The notes beneath the pieces are model-generated. The model had not been told where the DNA came from, did not search any database, and saw only the letters and a list, made by a program, of their open reading frames with translations. Of a stretch of 5,853 bases of DNA, positions 5,709-5,853 are shown in pieces (positions within the stretch are counted from its first letter, which is position 1; every line of letters begins with the position of its first letter). Origin of the DNA: Verrucomicrobiota bacterium. GTDB lineage: Bacteria > Verrucomicrobiota > Verrucomicrobiia > Limisphaerales > J093. The DNA lies in NCBI GenBank assembly GCA_029907285.1, contig JARYMD010000289.1, forward strand, positions 1 through 5,853, given 5' to 3'. The position numbers and the translations under genes were made by a program.

Positions 5709-5853
5709 TTATTCGCCGATTCCGAGTTTGCCTGCGAGGTCGAGCAGGTGTTTTCGTGCGGCGTCGTATTCCTCGGCGTTGGGGAGGTGTTCGAGCATGA
5801 GGGGCGGGCGCGTGGGCAACTGCGACAGGCGCGTCAGGAATGTCCTGTAATCC
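5709..5853 (-). CDS. 3' end of a probable sugar phosphate isomerase/epimerase (TIM barrel)
   Basis: Only the last 47 residues are inside the window; the gene enters from the right edge and ends at TAA (5711-5709). The piece contains TFLTRLSQL, then RPPLMLEHLPNAEEYDAARK (about residues 15-34), then a helix to the end. A P-L-M-L-E-H-L-P/K-x-A-E-E-Y block near the C-terminus is one I associate with sugar phosphate isomerase/epimerase (xylose isomerase-like TIM barrel) proteins, where the glutamate follows a late beta strand. The substrate cannot be told from this end. The bioF start lies 82 bases downstream on the same strand, with a hairpin between, so the two may or may not share a transcript. 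Confidence 0.6.
   Translation of the reverse strand, partial: DYRTFLTRLSQLPTRPPLMLEHLPNAEEYDAARKHLLDLAGKLGIGE

Overview
The window is ordinary-looking bacterial chromosome, moderately GC-rich by eye. Its mix of genes, and repeat-like palindromes that feel familiar from Verrucomicrobiota (Pedosphaera/Limisphaerales-type) genomes, make that phylum my best guess. The guess rests on memory and is weak. No phage, CRISPR, IS transposase or toxin module is visible.

Layout. Positions 1-500 hold no gene I can defend. They carry a dense cluster of palindromes (87-166), a perfect 12-bp palindrome (238-249) and a tight hairpin (414-430). On the + strand, 501-2393 encodes a 630-residue flavoprotein of the electron-transfer-flavoprotein:quinone oxidoreductase (ETF-QO/FixC) type, with an eight-cysteine ferredoxin-like C-terminus. 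Then come a possible tiny ORF with a perfect Shine-Dalgarno (2486-2647) and a small protein with a lysine/arginine-rich tail (2654-2962). Everything to the right is on the - strand and converges on these genes. In transcription order it is: the 3' end of a probable sugar phosphate isomerase/epimerase (stop at 5709), a BioF-type PLP enzyme (start 5626), tRNA-Thr(UGU) (4461-4387), and a divergent purM (4306-3176). Hairpins without convincing T-runs lie in the convergent gap 2963-3175.

How it fits together. The genes are housekeeping metabolism (quinone-linked electron transfer, biotin-type synthesis, purine synthesis, translation) rather than one pathway. The most unusual structure is the bioF/tRNA-Thr junction. 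The bioF frame does not stop where the family normally ends. It runs about 30 codons further, through a good sigma70-like promoter and into the tRNA gene, and ends at a TAG formed by tRNA bases 43-45. RNase P cleavage of a read-through transcript would therefore remove the bioF stop codon. The second notable point is that the ETF-QO-like protein has ligands for two [4Fe-4S] clusters, where classical ETF-QO has one.
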